A DNA stretch of 64,000 nt from Paraburkholderia hayleyella (lineage in GTDB: Bacteria > Pseudomonadota > Gammaproteobacteria > Burkholderiales > Burkholderiaceae): positions 3,038,001 to 3,102,000 of the forward strand of contig NZ_QPES01000001.1 of NCBI RefSeq assembly GCF_009455685.1. The letters are read 5' to 3'. Below, one piece after another: positions 25,245 through 33,495 of the stretch (position 1 is the stretch's first letter; the number at the start of each line of letters is the position of its first letter). The translations under genes were made by a program, and so were the position numbers. The notes below the pieces were generated by a model. That model did no database searches. It had not been told where the DNA came from and saw only the letters and a program-made list of their open reading frames with translations.

Positions 25245-26312
25245 TCAAATCACGACGGCCTGTTCAAGCTGCAATGCGCGACGCGTGGTATCAAGCTGGA
25301 CCTGAGCACCAAGCGGTAGTGTCAAGTTCGGATCGCAATGGCCTGCGGGCCAGCCGGCAAGCACCGGGATGCCAAGCGGTGCAAACGTTGCGCTCAGCAC
25401 CGGATAAATCATCGTCGGGTCTACCTTGTCCTCGGGATGCTCCCCCAACCCGGAAAAATTCCCTCCCAGCACGCCTTTCACGGAAGCCAGCTTGCCGGCC
25501 AGCCTCAGGTGATTGAGCATGCGGTCGATCCGCGCCGGTGTTTCATCGACATCCTCGATAAAAAGAATCGCGCCGTTTGTATCTATTTCATAGGGCGTGC
25601 CAAGCAGACTCACTTGCAGCGAAAGATTGCCGCCTACCAGGCGTCCGCTCGCCACGCCCGGCGCCAGCGCCGCCAAGGCGAACTCAGGCGGCGGTGCAAA
25701 CCACATCCCCGGCGTCACACGCCCTTCAATCATGTTGAAGACATCCGCTTCGGTCGGCGCAAGCTTGGGAACCAGCAGATCCGATGACAGCATCGGCCCG
25801 TGAAATGTGACAAACCCCGCGTGCCGCTGAATCGCTGCATGCATGGCGGTGATATCGCTATAACCGATAAAAGGCTTGGGGTTGGCACGCAGTAACGCGT
25901 AATCAATTTTGTCGAGCAGCCTGCCCGAGCCAAAACCACCGCGCAAACACCACACGGCATTGATCTCGGGGGCCGCAAATGCAGCGTGCACATCGGCAAG
26001 CCGCGCGGCATCCGTGCCCGCCAGAAAATCGAAGGGCGCGGGCCGGGTGTCACGGCAAGCAGGCATTACCCGCGGAACGAAACCGCGTGCGCTCAGCCAA
26101 CGCGCGGCTTCATCAATCTTGCTGGGCTCCGTTGAAGCAGGTGCAACAATAGCCACGCCGCCACCCGGCTTAAGCGCAGGAACCGGCGTGGCACCGGCAT
26201 GAGGAAAGCGCGAGGCAAAATCCGTCGTAGTGGTGGCACATCCGGTCAGTGCGGCACTTGCCGCCCACAAGGCACTCGCGGTGGTTTGGGCAAGAAAATT
26301 TCTTCGGTTCAT
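25245..26312 (-). CDS. ldcA: LD-carboxypeptidase (peptidase S66), lipoprotein form
   Basis: The enzyme removes the terminal D-alanine from murein tetrapeptides during recycling. The catalytic Ser is expected in VWCLRGGFGSGRLL; GYSDITAMHAAIQ and the C-terminal GWPAGHCDPNLTLPLG, with the catalytic His, are S66 motifs. Unusually for LdcA, normally cytoplasmic, the N-terminus MNRRNFLAQTTASALWAASA, followed by LTGCATTT, looks like a lipoprotein signal with a Tat-like twin arginine. It would thus act in the envelope. 355 aa. Confidence 0.88.
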   Translation of the reverse strand: MNRRNFLAQTTASALWAASAALTGCATTTTDFASRFPHAGATPVPALKPGGGVAIVAPASTEPSKIDEAARWLSARGFVPRVMPACRDTRPAPFDFLAGTDAARLADVHAAFAAPEINAVWCLRGGFGSGRLLDKIDYALLRANPKPFIGYSDITAMHAAIQRHAGFVTFHGPMLSSDLLVPKLAPTEADVFNMIEGRVTPGMWFAPPPEFALAALAPGVASGRLVGGNLSLQVSLLGTPYEIDTNGAILFIEDVDETPARIDRMLNHLRLAGKLASVKGVLGGNFSGLGEHPEDKVDPTMIYPVLSATFAPLGIPVLAGWPAGHCDPNLTLPLGAQVQLDTTRRALQLEQAVVI

Positions 26313-26547
26313 TGATATGAGGAATTCCGTTTCTTGTTTGTCGTTATTTAGACGGATACCTGGATCTCGCTCAAATCCTATTCAATCTAGGCCAAAGCCT
26401 AGACCTAGTCTCTCAAACTTAAGTTAATTCTTAAAGCTAACGCCGTAACACTTTGGCACAATCACACGCTGGTTGTCCATTAAGGTGGCCGCCTGGGCGC
26501 AGCCCCCTGTTCTGATTCCTCGTGCTAGAACAATCCGGAGAAATTCC

Positions 26548-26961
26548 ATGGCCGCTCCCCGTCCAGCTGGCGTTCCCTGGCTGACCCCATACCTGACCGT
26601 GCGTGATGCGCGCATCGCCATCGCTTTTTTCGAAGCCGCGTTTGGCTTTGTTGTACGCGATAGCGTTCAGGATAACGGAGTCGTCATGCATGTCGAAATG
26701 ACCTACCAGGATTCGCTGATCGTCATGTTCGCGCCCGAAGGCGCATTCGGCTCGATAGCGAAAACCCCAAAAAGCGCGGATGCAATCGCACCGCAGTCGT
26801 TTTATCTGTATGTCGACGATGTCGACGCAGTGTATGAACGTGCGCTAACTGCTGGCGCAAAACCACTGAGCGAGCCACAGGATCAATTCTGGGGCGACCG
26901 GTTTGCCCAGATCGAAGATCTGGATGGTTACCGTTGGGCGCTCGCTCGCCACATTTCTTGA
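26548..26961 (+). CDS. VOC (glyoxalase/bleomycin-resistance) family protein
   Basis: The start at 26548 is preceded by CGGAG and gives 137 aa. The protein has the two beta-alpha-beta-beta-beta halves of the vicinal oxygen chelate fold: TPYLTVRDARIAIAFFEAAFGF, then SFYLYVDDVDAVYERALTAGA and FGDRFAQIEDLDGYRWALA-like C-terminal strands. It most resembles PhnB-type proteins. Substrate unknown. rsmE begins within 20 nt, so the two may be cotranscribed. Confidence 0.88.
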   Translation: MAAPRPAGVPWLTPYLTVRDARIAIAFFEAAFGFVVRDSVQDNGVVMHVEMTYQDSLIVMFAPEGAFGSIAKTPKSADAIAPQSFYLYVDDVDAVYERALTAGAKPLSEPQDQFWGDRFAQIEDLDGYRWALARHIS

Positions 26962-26980
26962 GCCAATGAGTATTTTTTTG

Positions 26981-27721
26981 ATGCCCCGTTTCTTCGTCGG
27001 CACTCCCTTTCAGCCCGGCGACCTAATACAGCTTCCCGATGACGTCACGCGTCACATCCAGGTCCTGCGGCTGCAAGCTGGCGATTCCATCGTGCTTTTC
27101 AATGGCGAGGGTGGCGAATACAGCGCGGAACTCATCGAGGTCGAACGCCGCTCAGCAAGCGTCAAGATCAATGATTTCCGTGACATCGAAGTCGAACTGC
27201 CCTATCAGTTGACGCTAGCTCAAGGGATTGCCGGGGGCGACAAGATGGACTGGCTAATCGAGAAAGCGGTCGAACTGGGCGTTTCCACCTTCGTTCCGCT
27301 CACCACGACGCGCAGCGTAGTGCGCCTGTCTGGAGAACGTGCGCAGCGCCGTCATGGACACTGGCAAGGAATTGTGCGCGCGTCATGCGAGCAGTGCGGC
27401 CGCAACCGGTTGCCTGAAGTCGCACCGGTTCGGGAAATCGCCACCTGGCTGGGCGCGCTGCCCAAGCAGCCCGCCGAAGGAGAGTTGCGGCTATTGCTGT
27501 CGCCACGCGCCAGCATCAGCTTCGCCGCGCTGCCCACTACAGCACCGCACGGCAGGATCATCGTCCTGGTTGGGCCGGAGGGCGGGTTCTCAGCAGCGGA
27601 AGAAGCCGCCGCCACCGAACATAACTTCAGCGCGGTAGGCCTCGGCCCACGTGTGCTGCGCACTGAAACCGCCGGCATAGCCGTACTCTCTGCGCTGGCG
27701 GCCCGTTGGGGCGGCTGGTGA
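26981..27721 (+). CDS. rsmE: 16S rRNA m3U1498 methyltransferase
   Basis: RsmE methylates N3 of U1498 of 16S rRNA. From the ATG at 26981 the product is 246 aa beginning MPRFFVG, the usual RsmE N-terminus; the in-frame ATG at 26966 is an alternative, and neither has a clear ribosome site. A PUA-like N-terminal domain (VTRHIQVLRLQAGDSI) is followed by a SPOUT domain with the knot motifs VLVGPEGGFSAAEE and LGPRVLRTETAGIAVLSAL. Confidence 0.94.
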   Translation: MPRFFVGTPFQPGDLIQLPDDVTRHIQVLRLQAGDSIVLFNGEGGEYSAELIEVERRSASVKINDFRDIEVELPYQLTLAQGIAGGDKMDWLIEKAVELGVSTFVPLTTTRSVVRLSGERAQRRHGHWQGIVRASCEQCGRNRLPEVAPVREIATWLGALPKQPAEGELRLLLSPRASISFAALPTTAPHGRIIVLVGPEGGFSAAEEAAATEHNFSAVGLGPRVLRTETAGIAVLSALAARWGGW

Positions 27722-27784
27722 TTGTGCGGCATAGGCCGCCAAAGGTGTGACGCCCTCTCGCTCATGCCTTGATTGCACGACCAA

Positions 27785-27829
27785 GAACAAAGGGCTCGCC
27801 AGTTGAATCAACTGGCGAGCCCTTTGTTC
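27785..27829. terminator. 45-bp perfect palindrome, convergent terminator
   Basis: Two 22-bp arms are exact reverse complements around one central base. The arms begin GAACAAAGGGCTCGCC. The hairpin lies 63 nt after rsmE and 52 nt before the end of the convergent barstar gene. It ends in CCCTTTGTTC in both directions, a modest U-tract, so it can serve both transcripts. The perfection of the arms is unusual. Confidence 0.75.
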
Positions 27830-27881
27830 ATCATCTCAAGCTAATGAGCAAGCTAATAAGCAGGCCAACGAGCCGACAGGC

Positions 27882-28448
27882 TCAGGCAAATGAGTAAAAC
27901 ACCCTGAATGCAATCTTGCGTTCGGCCCAGAACTCAGCGGCCTCACGGAACACATCGAGCAGGGTTTCACGCGCTTCCTTGTCGAACTTTTGCGCGACCG
28001 GCAACGCATCAAGCACGATGACAAAACCCGGTTGCGTTCCCGCCTTTTGCACCAGATCTGTCAAGCAGTCGTACAGCGCATCATAATTTTTGCCGAAATG
28101 CTTCGGAAACAGAAAAGATGTCGCAATTGTTTCAAGCACTTCCAGCTTGGTTTGGGCATTAGCGCAATGCGCATAAAGAAAATGCTGGCCAAGCCGATGA
28201 GCTTCGTCAGCCAGGTCCTGCACGCGAAATGCACGTATCGACTGTACGATGTTTGGTCGTACGGTCTTGAAAAGACTCATGGGGCCCTCGTTCGATGAAA
28301 GCACAGCGCTGGCTTCGTTCTGGACTTCCTCATCATGACTGGCGCCGCGCATCTGCATCTGCATGACGCGCCGGAACAGATTGCCGTCGCCAGCCGCGAA
28401 AAAGTCTGCCGCGACTCCGGAGTTGTGCTCGTAGATGTTATCGCTCAT
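27882..28448 (-). CDS. Barstar-family RNase inhibitor with N-terminal extension
   Basis: The C-terminal ~95 residues match the barstar fold (SIRAFRVQDLADEAHRLGQ, PKHFGKNYDALYDCLTDL, KIAFRVFYSFA). Barstar inhibits barnase-like guanyl-specific RNases by covering the active site. The ATG at 28448 gives 188 aa with about 56 extra residues (DNIYEHNSGVAADFFAAGDG) before SLFKTVRP; 28457 is an alternative start, and 28280 would give the bare domain. It follows the RNase gene by 16 nt, so it is its likely cognate, protecting the cytoplasm before export. Confidence 0.88.
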   Translation of the reverse strand: MSDNIYEHNSGVAADFFAAGDGNLFRRVMQMQMRGASHDEEVQNEASAVLSSNEGPMSLFKTVRPNIVQSIRAFRVQDLADEAHRLGQHFLYAHCANAQTKLEVLETIATSFLFPKHFGKNYDALYDCLTDLVQKAGTQPGFVIVLDALPVAQKFDKEARETLLDVFREAAEFWAERKIAFRVFYSFA

Positions 28449-28464
28449 ACCGTTCATCCCGATG

Positions 28465-28869
28465 TCATCCAGCAATACGTTTAAAACTCGCGTAGTGGTC
28501 GTCGGAGTAGTAACAGTTGCTGGTTTGCCGTAACGGACCACCGCAGACAATACGCTTTGCACCCCGGTTACGGGCGCGCCGCGCAGCTACGGTGTACTCG
28601 TGATAAAAGCCACGCTGGCGTTGCGGTAGCAGCCGCTCGCGGTTACCGAATATGATGCCGTCCTTCTCATACGGATAAGGCCCGCCTGCTTCAATCAGCC
28701 GGAGCGTTTTAACTGCCGCACGCGGCAATTGCGCCGTTGTAACCGTATCTTGAACCTGCTCCGAAAAACCGGTATCTCGCGCGTATGCGCTGTCAATGTA
28801 GCCACTGCCAGCACTGCTCATGGCGAAGGCAACAATCATTACGCCATGACGAAACCCAGTGCGTGTCAT
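28465..28869 (-). CDS. Secreted guanyl-specific ribonuclease (barnase/RNase Sa family)
   Basis: The 134-aa protein has an N-terminal signal peptide (VMIVAFAMSSAGSGY, cleavage near AYA at about residue 30). The catalytic domain then follows: GGPYPYEKDGIIFGNRERLL, YHEYTV with the general-base Glu, RGAKRIVCGG with an active-site Arg, and DDHYASF with the acid His. The order of motifs matches Streptomyces RNase Sa. The product would be exported and cleave RNA after guanosine. The barstar gene directly downstream supports this. Confidence 0.9.
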   Translation of the reverse strand: MTRTGFRHGVMIVAFAMSSAGSGYIDSAYARDTGFSEQVQDTVTTAQLPRAAVKTLRLIEAGGPYPYEKDGIIFGNRERLLPQRQRGFYHEYTVAARRARNRGAKRIVCGGPLRQTSNCYYSDDHYASFKRIAG

Positions 28870-29010
28870 GAATCTGGCTTCCCGCTTGTCGGATCACGAA
28901 TTTGACGACCATGAAAAGCGTAAGGGTATCGCTAATGGCCCACAGAATCAATCTCGGCCTGCCGCACAAATGGCTCCCCCGGTACCGCATCTCTACTACC
29001 CAGCCAAATC

Positions 29011-29058
29011 TTGACAATTTATGACAGATTATTTTATCCCAATTGAGATAAAATAATC
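29011..29058 (+). promoter_or_regulatory. TTGACA promoter element overlapping a perfect inverted repeat
   Basis: A perfect TTGACA (29011-29016) is followed after 17 bp by TTATCC as a possible -10. That region lies inside GATTATTTTATC (29027-29038), an 8-bp spacer and GATAAAATAATC (29047-29058), an exact 12-bp inverted repeat. The repeat has the look of an operator covering the -10. It could control a plus-strand small RNA or, on the other strand, the RNase gene about 160 bp away. No regulator is identified. Confidence 0.5.
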
Positions 29059-29201
29059 TCGATGGCGCAAGTCTGAGCATGGGAGTTACCGTCTCTCATC
29101 GGTCCCGATCCACTTTCATGCGAGGCTGCGTCATTCAGCCTTTTGGGGGCAACACTCCCCTGTTTGCCCCAAGCGTACCCACCGTGGGTACGCTTTTTTT
29201 T
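29046..29201 (+). ncRNA. Candidate small RNA (about 155 nt)
   Basis: The segment lies between the promoter-like element above and a strong plus-strand terminator, with no plus-strand gene between them. Near its 3' end TTGGGGGCAA and TTTGCCCCAA can pair in a further stem. No open frame with a ribosome site fits. The start is estimated from the promoter position. No known RNA family was recognised. Confidence 0.4.
29171..29201 (+). terminator. Strong plus-strand intrinsic terminator
   Basis: AAGCGTACCCAC and GTGGGTACGCTT are exact 12-bp arms around one base, followed directly by a run of eight T. There is no T-run on the minus-strand side, so it terminates plus-strand transcription, though both flanking genes are on the minus strand. 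Confidence 0.85.
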
Positions 29202-29217
29202 GCTCCGCGTCAGGGTG

Positions 29218-31533
29218 TTACTTACCGCGTGTGGCCGCGACATCCGCCACCAGCAGTGCCGTCATGTTGACAATGCGCCGCACCGTTGCCGAAGCGGTCA
29301 GCACATGCACGGGCTTGGCTGCGCCCAGCAGCATCGGGCCAATCGCAATATTGTTGCCCGCCGCCGTCTTGAGCAGGTTGTAGGAAATATTCGCGGCGTC
29401 GATGTTGGGCAGCACAAGCAGGTTGGCGTCACCTTCAAGGGTCGATTCGGGCAGCACCTCGCGGCGCAGGTTGGCATCGAGCGCCACGTCGCCATGCATT
29501 TCGCCGTCCACCTGCAAGTCTGGTGCACGCTCTTGCAGCAGCGTCAGCACATCGCGCATTTTTTGCGCGGAGGGCGCGTGGCTCGTGCCGAAATTCGAAT
29601 GCGAAACCAGGGCGATCTTCGGCTCGATGCCAAAACGTCGCACTTCTTCCGCAGCCATGATCGTGATTTCAGCGAGCTCTTCCGGTGTCGGATCCGCGTT
29701 CACGTGGGTATCAACCAGGAAAATCTGCCGTCCGGGCAACACGAGCGCGTTCATCGCGGCATACACGCTGCAGCCTTCGCGCTTGCCAATCACTTGATCG
29801 ATAAAGTGCAGATGACGATGCGTGGTGCTGATCGTGCCGCAAATCATCCCGTCCGCTTCGCCTTTTCTGACCAGCATCGAGCCAATCAGCGTGGTTCGGC
29901 GGCGCATTTCGAGCTTTGCCATCTGCTGGCTGATGCCCTTGCGCGCCATCAGTTTGTGATAGGTCTGCCAGAAATCACGATAGCGTTCGTCATGATCGGT
30001 ATCGACCACGCTGTAATCCTGGCCCGCCGTCAAACGCAGGCCATAACGCGCGATACGCTGCTCGATCACGGCTGGACGGCCGATCAGAATGGGTTTGGCC
30101 AGTTTTTCGTCAACCACGATCTGGACCGCGCGCAGCACGCGCTCTTCTTCGCCCTCGGCAAAAACAATACGTTTTTTGTCCGCTTCCGCGCTGCGTGCAA
30201 GCTGGAAAATCGGCTTCATCGTCGTACCGCTGTGATACACGAACTGCTGCAAATGCTGTTCGTAGGCTTCCATGTCTTCGATCGGACGGGTCGCCACGCC
30301 GGAATCCATTGCGGCCTTGGCCACCGCAGGCGCGATTTTCACGATCAGGCGCGGATCGAAGGGCTTCGGAATCAGGTACTCAGGGCCAAACGATAAATCC
30401 TGAATGCCATACGCCGTCGCCACGATGTCGCTTTGCTCCTGGCGCGCCAGTTCGGCAATTGCATTCACAGCGGCAATTTCCATCTCACGTGTCACGGTCG
30501 TCGCGCCCGCATCCAGCGCGCCCCGGAAGATGAACGGAAAGCACAACACGTTGTTGACCTGATTCGGATAATCGGTGCGGCCCGTGGCCAGCACCGCATC
30601 CGGACGCACCGCCAGCGCTAGCTCAGGCAGGATCTCGGGGGTGGGATTGGCGAGCGCGAGAATCAGCGGCCGCTCCGCCATCTGCTTGACCATCTCCGGT
30701 TTCAGCACGCCGCCGGCGGACAGGCCGAGGAAAATATCCGCCCCTTCGATCGCCTCCATCAGCGTGCGAGCCTCGGTCGGGCGGGCAAAACGGTCCTTGT
30801 CCGGGTCCATCAGTTCCGTGCGGCCCTGATACACCACGCCCGCCAGATCAGTCACCAGAATGTTTTCGAGCGGCAAGCCAAGATCGACCAGCAAGTCGAG
30901 GCACGCCAGCGCCGCAGCGCCCGCACCAGACGCAACCAGCTTCACCTGGCGGATATCCTTGTTCACCACTTTCAGGCCATTGGTGACCGCCGCCGCGACG
31001 ACAATCGCCGTGCCGTGCTGGTCATCGTGGAACACCGGAATCTTCATGCGCTTGCGGCATTCGCGCTCGACGATGAAGCAGTCCGGCGCCTTGATGTCTT
31101 CCAGATTGATGCCGCCAAAGGTGGGCTCAAGTGCGGCAATGACCTCGACCAGCTTGTGCGGATCGGATTCGTTGAGTTCGATATCGAACACGTCGATGCC
31201 GGCGAACTTCTTGAACAGCACAGCCTTGCCTTCCATCACGGGTTTCGACGCCAGCGGCCCGATATTGCCCAGCCCGAGCACCGCCGTGCCATTGGTCACC
31301 ACACCGACCAGATTGCTGCGCGCTGTAAACCGGGCAGCGTTCAGCGGATTCTCGACGATCGCTTCGCAAGCAAACGCCACGCCCGGTGAATACGCCAGCG
31401 CCAGATCGCGCTGGTTAATCATCTGCTTGGTCGGTGCGATAGCGATTTTCCCGGGAGTGGGAAACTCGTGATAATCGAGCGCAGCTTCGCGGAGTTTGGT
31501 GTGGACAGGATTGGAGGAATTCGAATTCGACAT
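29218..31533 (-). CDS. maeB: NADP-dependent malic enzyme with phosphotransacetylase-like domain
   Basis: The enzyme oxidatively decarboxylates malate to pyruvate, supplying NADPH. The ATG at 31533 gives 771 aa starting SNSNSSNPVHTKLREAALDY; residues further upstream are not malic-enzyme-like. The malic domain (YSPGVAFACEAI, FHDDQHGTAIVVAAA, GAGAAALACLDLL) fills about residues 1-430. A PTA-like regulatory domain (about 440-770; VFAEGEEERVLRAVQ, GMICGTISTTHRHL) follows. This architecture is typical of MaeB. Confidence 0.95.
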   Translation of the reverse strand: MSNSNSSNPVHTKLREAALDYHEFPTPGKIAIAPTKQMINQRDLALAYSPGVAFACEAIVENPLNAARFTARSNLVGVVTNGTAVLGLGNIGPLASKPVMEGKAVLFKKFAGIDVFDIELNESDPHKLVEVIAALEPTFGGINLEDIKAPDCFIVERECRKRMKIPVFHDDQHGTAIVVAAAVTNGLKVVNKDIRQVKLVASGAGAAALACLDLLVDLGLPLENILVTDLAGVVYQGRTELMDPDKDRFARPTEARTLMEAIEGADIFLGLSAGGVLKPEMVKQMAERPLILALANPTPEILPELALAVRPDAVLATGRTDYPNQVNNVLCFPFIFRGALDAGATTVTREMEIAAVNAIAELARQEQSDIVATAYGIQDLSFGPEYLIPKPFDPRLIVKIAPAVAKAAMDSGVATRPIEDMEAYEQHLQQFVYHSGTTMKPIFQLARSAEADKKRIVFAEGEEERVLRAVQIVVDEKLAKPILIGRPAVIEQRIARYGLRLTAGQDYSVVDTDHDERYRDFWQTYHKLMARKGISQQMAKLEMRRRTTLIGSMLVRKGEADGMICGTISTTHRHLHFIDQVIGKREGCSVYAAMNALVLPGRQIFLVDTHVNADPTPEELAEITIMAAEEVRRFGIEPKIALVSHSNFGTSHAPSAQKMRDVLTLLQERAPDLQVDGEMHGDVALDANLRREVLPESTLEGDANLLVLPNIDAANISYNLLKTAAGNNIAIGPMLLGAAKPVHVLTASATVRRIVNMTALLVADVAATRGK

Positions 31534-31821
31534 AAGGCGGGCTTGGGAGTGCGGATTAGAATAGATGTTCGGTCCCATTGTAGCCGCAATCCCTCGCCCT
31601 ATTTGTCCGATCAAGGTGCGACTGCTGTGACCAGAATAGCGCCCGGACAGTACCGAAACAGCATCAGACAGCATCGGCGTCTGCCATGCTGGATCACGTT
31701 AAAACACATCAAAGCATGTCAAGCGCCGTTCAAATTTCGCCAATGCCGGCCATGACCTGACAAGACAACGGCATTGCCCACCCGCCCTGCGCCCGTCTTC
31801 CTCTCTCCACATCCCCCTGCC

Positions 31822-32868
31822 ATGCTTTCCGAGTTCTCGCTCATCGAGCGTTTTTTTGCCCGCCGCCCCCAAGCCTCCCGTCACGCGACGCTAGGCATCG
31901 GCGACGATTGCGCGTTACTCGCGCCGCCCAAAGGTGAAACGTTCGCCATTTCAACCGACATGCTCGTTGAAGGGCGGCATTTTCTTGCCGATGTCGAGCC
32001 GCACGCGCTGGGACACAAAGCGCTCGCCGTCAACCTGTCGGATCTGGCCGCGATGGGTGCCCGGCCGCTCGCTTTCACCCTGGCGCTGGCGCTGCCCGAA
32101 GCTCGCGCCAGCTGGCTCGAAGCCTTCAGCAATGGCTTGTTCGAGCTGGCGGAGCGCTTTGGTTGCGAACTGATCGGCGGCGATACCACGGCGGGGCCGC
32201 TGAACCTTTGCCTCACCGTGTTCGGCAGTGTGCCGCGGCAGCAGGCGCTGCGCCGCGACAGCGCAGCGGCGGGGGACGATCTCTGGGTCTCGGGCACGCT
32301 CGGCGATGCTCGCGCAGGCTTGGCCGTGCTACGTGGCGAGTGGCAGATTGCGCCCGACGATGCGGCAACGTTTCGCCGCGCGCTTGAGCGGCCCGAGCCG
32401 CGCATCGAACTCGGCCTCGCATTGCGCGGGCTCGCTCATGCAGCCCTGGATGTATCGGATGGGCTCGCGGGCGATCTGCGGCACATCCTGGCACGCTCGA
32501 ACCTGAGCGCCACCGTTGATGTCGATGCCGTGCCCCGCTCGGCTGCATTGCGCCGTTTGCCGCTCGCGCTGCAACGCCAGGCGACGCTCGCGGGCGGCGA
32601 CGATTACGAACTGTGCTTTACCGCCCCCGTCACGGCACGTGCCACGCTCGATACCCTCGCCCAGCAAATCGGCGTGCCGCTCACCCGGATCGGCACGATC
32701 CATGCCATCGCTCCCGATGAAGCAGCCAATCCGGCCAATAACGCCAATACGATCGGTACAATACGCGCTCCCAAAATTACGGCGCAGGCCAAGGTCCGCT
32801 GGACCGATGCCACGGGCACACCGCTCACGCTGAACTTGCAAGGCTTCGACCATTTCCATGCAGACTGA
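31822..32868 (+). CDS. thiL: Thiamine-monophosphate kinase
   Basis: ThiL phosphorylates thiamine monophosphate to the active cofactor, which transketolase uses. The ATG at 31822 gives 348 aa (LSEFSLIERFFARR). Motifs are GIGDDCALLAPPKG, VNLSDLAAMGARPLAFTLAL and CELIGGDTTAGPL. Downstream VSDGLAGDLRHIL and LAGGDDYELCFTAP are present. The 3' end overlaps pgpA by 11 nt, so the genes are translationally linked. Confidence 0.95.
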   Translation: MLSEFSLIERFFARRPQASRHATLGIGDDCALLAPPKGETFAISTDMLVEGRHFLADVEPHALGHKALAVNLSDLAAMGARPLAFTLALALPEARASWLEAFSNGLFELAERFGCELIGGDTTAGPLNLCLTVFGSVPRQQALRRDSAAAGDDLWVSGTLGDARAGLAVLRGEWQIAPDDAATFRRALERPEPRIELGLALRGLAHAALDVSDGLAGDLRHILARSNLSATVDVDAVPRSAALRRLPLALQRQATLAGGDDYELCFTAPVTARATLDTLAQQIGVPLTRIGTIHAIAPDEAANPANNANTIGTIRAPKITAQAKVRWTDATGTPLTLNLQGFDHFHAD

Positions 32869-33406
32869 CCCTTCGCTCGACTCTACCCACGCCAGCGCGC
32901 CCTCATCCGCTCCTGTCCCGCCCAAGCGCCGCGCGACGGCGCGTTTCATGCTGTCGCATCCGCTGCACCTGGTTTCGCTGGGCTTCGGCAGCGGCCTTGC
33001 GCCCTTTGCCCCAGGCACGTTTGGCACGTTGTTTGGCTGGGTTTCATTCGTCGTGTTCAGCCACTATCTGACCGTCGTCGAATGGGGCGTGCTGATTGCG
33101 GCAGGCTTCGTTGCGGGTATTTATCTGTGTGGCTTTACCGCGCGCAAGCTCGGCGTCGATGATCCCTCGCCGGTGGTCTGGGATGAAATCGTCGCGTTCT
33201 GGCTGGTGCTGCTGATGGTGTCCCCGGTCACGTTTAGCGGCCAGCTCGGAGCGTTCCTCGTATTTCGTTTCTTCGACGCAGTAAAGCCACAGCCAATCCG
33301 CTACTTCGATCGCAAACTCAAGGGGGGGTTTGGCATCATGTTCGATGATCTGGTGGCGGCCTTCCTCACGCTGCTGGTACTTGCGCTGTGGCGCATGTGG
33401 GCCTGA
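32858..33406 (+). CDS. pgpA: Phosphatidylglycerophosphatase A
   Basis: PgpA removes phosphate from phosphatidylglycerophosphate in the inner membrane. The 182-aa protein contains GFGSGLAPFAPGTFGTLFGW, DDPSPVVWDEIVAFWLVL and RYFDRKLKGGFGIMFDDLVA, the conserved acidic and glycine motifs, with several hydrophobic segments. The N-terminal ~35 residues are a Ser/Pro-rich extension. It overlaps thiL, and pncC follows after 89 nt. Confidence 0.95.
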   Translation: MQTDPSLDSTHASAPSSAPVPPKRRATARFMLSHPLHLVSLGFGSGLAPFAPGTFGTLFGWVSFVVFSHYLTVVEWGVLIAAGFVAGIYLCGFTARKLGVDDPSPVVWDEIVAFWLVLLMVSPVTFSGQLGAFLVFRFFDAVKPQPIRYFDRKLKGGFGIMFDDLVAAFLTLLVLALWRMWA

Positions 33407-33495
33407 GTTTCCCAGGATGCACCCGGGGTTCAGCCGCCTGAGCGTCGAGCGTCTTTTCTTTCTTCTTGTCACGCCGCGACTTGCCAGAGCCTTCC

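Larger units (their letters stand above)
28870..29217. other. Gap holding a palindrome and a possible small RNA
   Basis: No protein gene was recognised. The gap contains a TTGACA element, a 12-bp-arm inverted repeat and a plus-strand terminator, listed separately. The AT-rich centre contrasts with the flanks. Confidence 0.6.

Noticed and set aside
24907..25305. 132-codon plus-strand frame before the LD-carboxypeptidase gene
   Set aside because: It has an irregular Arg/Gln/Ser composition, overlaps the carboxypeptidase gene end, and has no recognisable motif.
27590..27811. Minus-strand frame overlapping rsmE and the palindrome
   Set aside because: It is antisense to conserved rsmE codons and lacks any family signature.
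29079..29270. 63-codon plus-strand frame through the terminator before maeB
   Set aside because: It reads through a strong terminator into antisense maeB and has no ribosome site.
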